This document shows positions 60,988 through 64,000 of a DNA stretch of 64,000 nucleotides, in pieces (position 1 is the stretch's first letter; each line of letters opens with the position of its first letter). This stretch comes from Paenibacillus caseinilyticus (GTDB lineage: Bacteria; Bacillota; Bacilli; Paenibacillales; NBRC-103111). The position numbers and the translations under genes are program-made. The notes beneath the pieces were generated by a model that saw only the letters and a list, made by a program, of their open reading frames with translations, searched no databases and had not been told where the DNA came from. Location of the stretch: the NCBI RefSeq assembly GCF_027533645.1, contig NZ_JAQAGY010000010.1:124001-188000 (forward strand), in the 5' to 3' direction.

Positions 60988-61892
60988 TGGGGGCGCGCGG
61001 AATGGCCGGTCTGTCGGAGCGGTTCGTGGAGACGAACGGCGTCCGGCTGCATGTGGTGACCTGCGGGCCGCAGGACGGGCCCTTGGTCGTGCTGCTGCAC
61101 GGGTTCCCGGAGTTCTGGTACGGCTGGAAGGACCAGATTCCATTCTTGGCGGCGGAGGGGTACCGGGTATGGGTGCCCGACCAGCGGGGATATAACCTGA
61201 GCGACAAGCCGGAAGGCGTCCCGGCTTATGCGATGAACGAGCTGGCGGCCGATGTGGCCGGATTGATCGACGCCGCAGGCGGAGGGCCGGCTTATCTGGT
61301 CGGCCATGACTTCGGGGCCATGGTCGCCTGGTATGCATCGGCACTGTACCCGGAGAAGGTCCGCAGCGCGGTAATGATCAACGTGCCGCACCCCGAGGTG
61401 ATGTTCCGCAAGGTGCGGAGCTCGCTCCGCCAGATGGTGCGCAGCTCCTATGCGATGTTCTTCCAGCTCCCGTGGCTTCCCGAGACGGCTGCGAAGTGGG
61501 GGAGATGGAAGACGCTGGTGGAAGTTCTGGAGCGAAGCTCACGGGCAGGCACCTTCTCGGAGGCGGACATGGAGCATTACCGGAGGGCCTGGGACCAGCC
61601 GCGGGCGTATACCAGCATGCTGAATTGGTACCGGTGCTTCTGGCGGAAGAAGGGCCGGGCGCCGATCCGTGAGATCCGGATCCCGGTCCTTATCATCTGG
61701 GGGGAGCAGGATCTGTTCCTGCTGCCGGAGATGGCCGGCGAGAGCATGGCCTGGTGTGCCGGGGGCGCGAGGCTGGAGAAGCTGCCCGAGGCGACGCATT
61801 GGGTACAGCATGAAGAAGCCGCACACGTGAATAAGCTGCTTCGCGAGTGGTTTCGGACCTATTCGAAGAGCGATGGGGGAGCCGTAACGTGA
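60987..61892 (+). CDS. Alpha/beta hydrolase, epoxide-hydrolase-like
   Basis: A 301-residue hydrolase. ATG 60987 overlaps the preceding stop; ATG 61002 with GGGGGC upstream is an alternative. Oxyanion motif LHGFPEFWYGW, nucleophile elbow GHDFGAMVAW (Asp nucleophile as in epoxide hydrolases and haloalkane dehalogenases), third acid in WGEQD and base His in PEATHWVQHE. Its last four bases overlap the GTG of the Tet(M)-like GTPase gene, so the three genes form an operon. Confidence 0.9.
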   Translation: MGARGMAGLSERFVETNGVRLHVVTCGPQDGPLVVLLHGFPEFWYGWKDQIPFLAAEGYRVWVPDQRGYNLSDKPEGVPAYAMNELAADVAGLIDAAGGGPAYLVGHDFGAMVAWYASALYPEKVRSAVMINVPHPEVMFRKVRSSLRQMVRSSYAMFFQLPWLPETAAKWGRWKTLVEVLERSSRAGTFSEADMEHYRRAWDQPRAYTSMLNWYRCFWRKKGRAPIREIRIPVLIIWGEQDLFLLPEMAGESMAWCAGGARLEKLPEATHWVQHEEAAHVNKLLREWFRTYSKSDGGAVT

Positions 61893-63916
61893 TCCGTGTA
61901 CAGTCAGAAGAAGGGGCAGTAGAGCAGGAACTGCGCAATGTCGGCATCTTCGCGCATGTCGACGCGGGCAAGACGACCACGACTGAACAAATGCTGTTCC
62001 GCAGCGGACGCATCCGGACGCTCGGCAGCGTGGACGCCGGCACGGCCCAGACGGATTCGATGGAGGTGGAGCGGGAGCGGGGCATCTCGGTGCGGTCGGC
62101 GGTCACCCGCTACGCTTGGCAGGGCGTGGCGGTCAATCTGGTCGATACGCCGGGCCACGTCGACTTCCTCTCGGAGGTCGAACGGTCCCTGCGCGTAATG
62201 GACGGGGCCATTCTCGTGGTCTCGGCGGTGGAGGGCGTGCAGGCGCAGACCGAGGTGATCTGGCAGGCGCTCCGCGAGCTGCGGATTCCGACGCTGCTCT
62301 ATATCAACAAGCTGGACCGGACGGGAGCCGATCCGCTCGGGACGCTCGCGGGGATCAAGCTGACCTTGTCGCCGGATGCCGTTCCCGTGCAGGCACCGCT
62401 GGGAGTGGAGGACGGCTTCAGCGGGGTCCTGGATCTGCTCGGCCTCTCCGGTGAGGAATGCGCCGGGGACCGAGGGCCGGGTGTCCTGCCTTACGCGGAC
62501 CTGCTGGCCGAAGCGGCTGCCGACCGCGACGCTGGGCTGATGCTCTCTTATATGGAGCACGGCGGGCTTCTCCCGGCCGATATGCTTCCCGTCATCGCTG
62601 CGTCGTCCCGGCAGGGCGGCTGCTTTCCCGTCCTCTTCGGCGCATCGAGCCGGGGCATCGGCATCGCGGAGCTGCTCGGTGCGGTGAATGCGCTGCTGCC
62701 GCCCCCCTCGTCCTCTGCCGGGGAGGACGTGTCGGGCGTCGTGTTCAAGCTCGATAAGGACCCGGCTATGGGACGTATCGCTTATGTGAGGCTGTATGGC
62801 GGCGTCCTGCGCAACAGGGACACGGTCAGCAACCATACCCAGGGGCTGCAGGAGAAAGTCACCCAGATCCGCCGGATCGAAGGCTCGAAGACGGAGGACA
62901 CGGGCATGCTGGGGGCCGGAGACATGGCGGCGGTCTACGGGCTCAGCCGGGCCCGGATCGGGGACATCCTCGGTTGTCCCGCCGGTGTGCCCGGCGAGCG
63001 GCCGCTCGCCGTTCCGCTGCTGACCGTGCAGGCCTACTGGGCCAGCGATGCGGCGTATCCGGCCGTAGTAGCCGCCTTCCAGGAGCTGGCAGACGAGGAT
63101 CCGCTGCTCGACCTCCAGTGGATGCAGGAGGACCGGGAGCTGCATCTGAAGGTGATGGGGCCCATCCAGATGGAGGTGCTCCAGCACATCCTGCTGAGCC
63201 GGTTCGGACAGCGGGTCACCTTCGGCGCACCGTCCGTCATCTACAAGGAAACGCCGGCGTCCTCCGGCGAAGGGTTCGTCGCCTATACGATGCCGAAGCC
63301 CTGCTGGGCGGTGCTCCGCTTCCGGATCGAGCCGGGCGAGCGGGGCAGCGGTCTGCAGTATGCGTCGCTCGCCCGTGAGGAGAGGCTGCTCGAGAGCTAC
63401 CAGAACGAGGTCGCCCGCCGGGTGCCGGAGGCGCTCCGCCAGGGGCTGCATGGCTGGGAAGTTACGGATCTGAAAGTAACGCTGCTCGAAGGAGAGCACC
63501 ATGTGTGGCATACGCATCCGCTCGACTTTGTCGTGGCGACGCCGATGGGCATTATGGATGGGCTGGCGAGAACCGGCACGAGGCTGCTCGAGCCGCTGCT
63601 GCGCTTCCGTCTGTCGGCTCCCGAAGAGGCCGCCGGCCGGCTGCTGCACGAGCTGGCGGAGATGCGGGCCTCCTTCGAGACGGCCGCCGGGCCTGGGGGA
63701 CGGATGGAGATGGAGGGGCTGCTGCCGGTCGCCTCCTCGCTGGACTTCCCGTCGCGTCTCGGTTCGTTGACGAAGGGACGGGGGGTACTGTCGACGGCGT
63801 TCGCCGGCTATCAGGAGGCCCCGGCGGGTACGTCGGCAGTACGGCCGAGACGCGGCGTGAACCCGCTCGACCAGGCCAAATATATCCTTGCGGTGCGCAG
63901 TGCGCTGTCTGGGTAA
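61889..63916 (+). CDS. Tet(M)-like ribosomal protection / EF-G-like GTPase
   Basis: Translation-factor GTPase of 675 aa, close in plan to tetracycline ribosomal protection proteins (about 640 aa). GTG 61889 shares GTGA with the stop upstream; GGGGGAG precedes it. G1 AHVDAGKTTTTEQML (P-loop 22-30), G3 DTPGHVDF, G4 NKLDRTGAD, then domain II (FKLDKDPAMGRIAYVRLYGG), domain III, domain IV (APSVIYKETPASSGEGF) and the C-terminal domain V. The extra C-terminal tail past residue 640 is longer than Tet(M). It may release tetracycline or another drug from the ribosome; confirmed specificity is lacking. Confidence 0.88.
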   Translation: MIRVQSEEGAVEQELRNVGIFAHVDAGKTTTTEQMLFRSGRIRTLGSVDAGTAQTDSMEVERERGISVRSAVTRYAWQGVAVNLVDTPGHVDFLSEVERSLRVMDGAILVVSAVEGVQAQTEVIWQALRELRIPTLLYINKLDRTGADPLGTLAGIKLTLSPDAVPVQAPLGVEDGFSGVLDLLGLSGEECAGDRGPGVLPYADLLAEAAADRDAGLMLSYMEHGGLLPADMLPVIAASSRQGGCFPVLFGASSRGIGIAELLGAVNALLPPPSSSAGEDVSGVVFKLDKDPAMGRIAYVRLYGGVLRNRDTVSNHTQGLQEKVTQIRRIEGSKTEDTGMLGAGDMAAVYGLSRARIGDILGCPAGVPGERPLAVPLLTVQAYWASDAAYPAVVAAFQELADEDPLLDLQWMQEDRELHLKVMGPIQMEVLQHILLSRFGQRVTFGAPSVIYKETPASSGEGFVAYTMPKPCWAVLRFRIEPGERGSGLQYASLAREERLLESYQNEVARRVPEALRQGLHGWEVTDLKVTLLEGEHHVWHTHPLDFVVATPMGIMDGLARTGTRLLEPLLRFRLSAPEEAAGRLLHELAEMRASFETAAGPGGRMEMEGLLPVASSLDFPSRLGSLTKGRGVLSTAFAGYQEAPAGTSAVRPRRGVNPLDQAKYILAVRSALSG

Positions 63917-63928
63917 GAGGAGTGTAGC

Positions 63929-64000
63929 GTGCGGGTGAAACTGCGCTCCTGCCGCTATGAAGGGAAGAAGCGATCCGGCCTGCGTGCCGTCCGGAGCTGG
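63929..64000 (+). CDS. Probable start of a further gene (runs off window)
   Basis: GTG 63929 is 6 bases after AGAGGAG and opens 24 codons without a stop (MRVKLRSCRYEGKKRSGLRA). Too short to name. It begins 12 bases after the GTPase stop, so it may belong to the same operon. Confidence 0.4.
   Translation, partial: MRVKLRSCRYEGKKRSGLRAVRSW

Overview
The window looks like chromosomal DNA of a high-GC member of the Paenibacillaceae, most like a Paenibacillus of the mucilaginosus type. The signs are strong AGGAGG-type ribosome binding sites, frequent GTG and TTG starts, sigma-A promoters, spore genes (YjcZ-type peptide, Sda, PdaA, YqkE/DUF3886), large secreted carbohydrate-active proteins, and a YesM/YesN plus LplB/LplC/LplA-type sugar uptake module. 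No rRNA, tRNA, CRISPR array, phage module or intact insertion sequence was seen. It reads as ordinary core and accessory chromosome.

Layout. 1-10.6 kb: 3'-truncated cytochrome P450 gene, a secreted PL8 polysaccharide lyase with SLH anchors, a small lipoprotein, a two-helix membrane protein, a YvbH-type PH-domain protein, a secreted Fn3-cohesin protein and a CPBP protease. 10.7-21 kb: a polysaccharide-use locus with sensor kinase, AraC-type response regulator, two permeases, a solute-binding lipoprotein and a secreted GH5 mannanase-like enzyme. 21-26.6 kb: Rrf2 regulator and thioesterase, a Vga-type ABC-F resistance gene behind an elaborate leader, DUF523, a divergent VOC/WYL-regulator pair and an AHSA1-like gene remnant. 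26.8-33 kb: membrane protein, PadR regulator, a damaged-looking sigma/anti-sigma pair, a hydrolase, and a MerR regulator translationally coupled to an unknown protein.

33-45.4 kb: a large GH3 glycosidase with a CBM6-like tail, a YjcZ-type spore peptide, nitroreductase, a secreted beta-propeller protein, aldo/keto reductase, GNAT protein, a soluble histidine kinase directly downstream of a 45-residue Sda homologue, a phospholipase C-like protein and an AAA ATPase. 45.5-52.2 kb: PdaA-type deacetylase and a five-gene Opp/Dpp peptide-transport operon. 52.5-64 kb: XRE regulator, membrane protein, DinG/YpvA-type helicase, GH18 chitinase, MATE exporter, polysaccharide deacetylase, then a Dabb protein / alpha-beta hydrolase / Tet(M)-like GTPase operon and the probable start of one more gene.

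The strongest leads are regulatory. The Vga-type gene has a promoter, a three-codon MKN leader frame, three nested helices and a perfect 28-nt palindrome that buries its ribosome binding site. An Sda homologue sits next to the kind of kinase it may control. A GATAC-N5-GTATC palindrome recurs upstream of three genes. The sigma/anti-sigma locus has two reading-frame anomalies. All calls come from reading the sequence; no database search was run.
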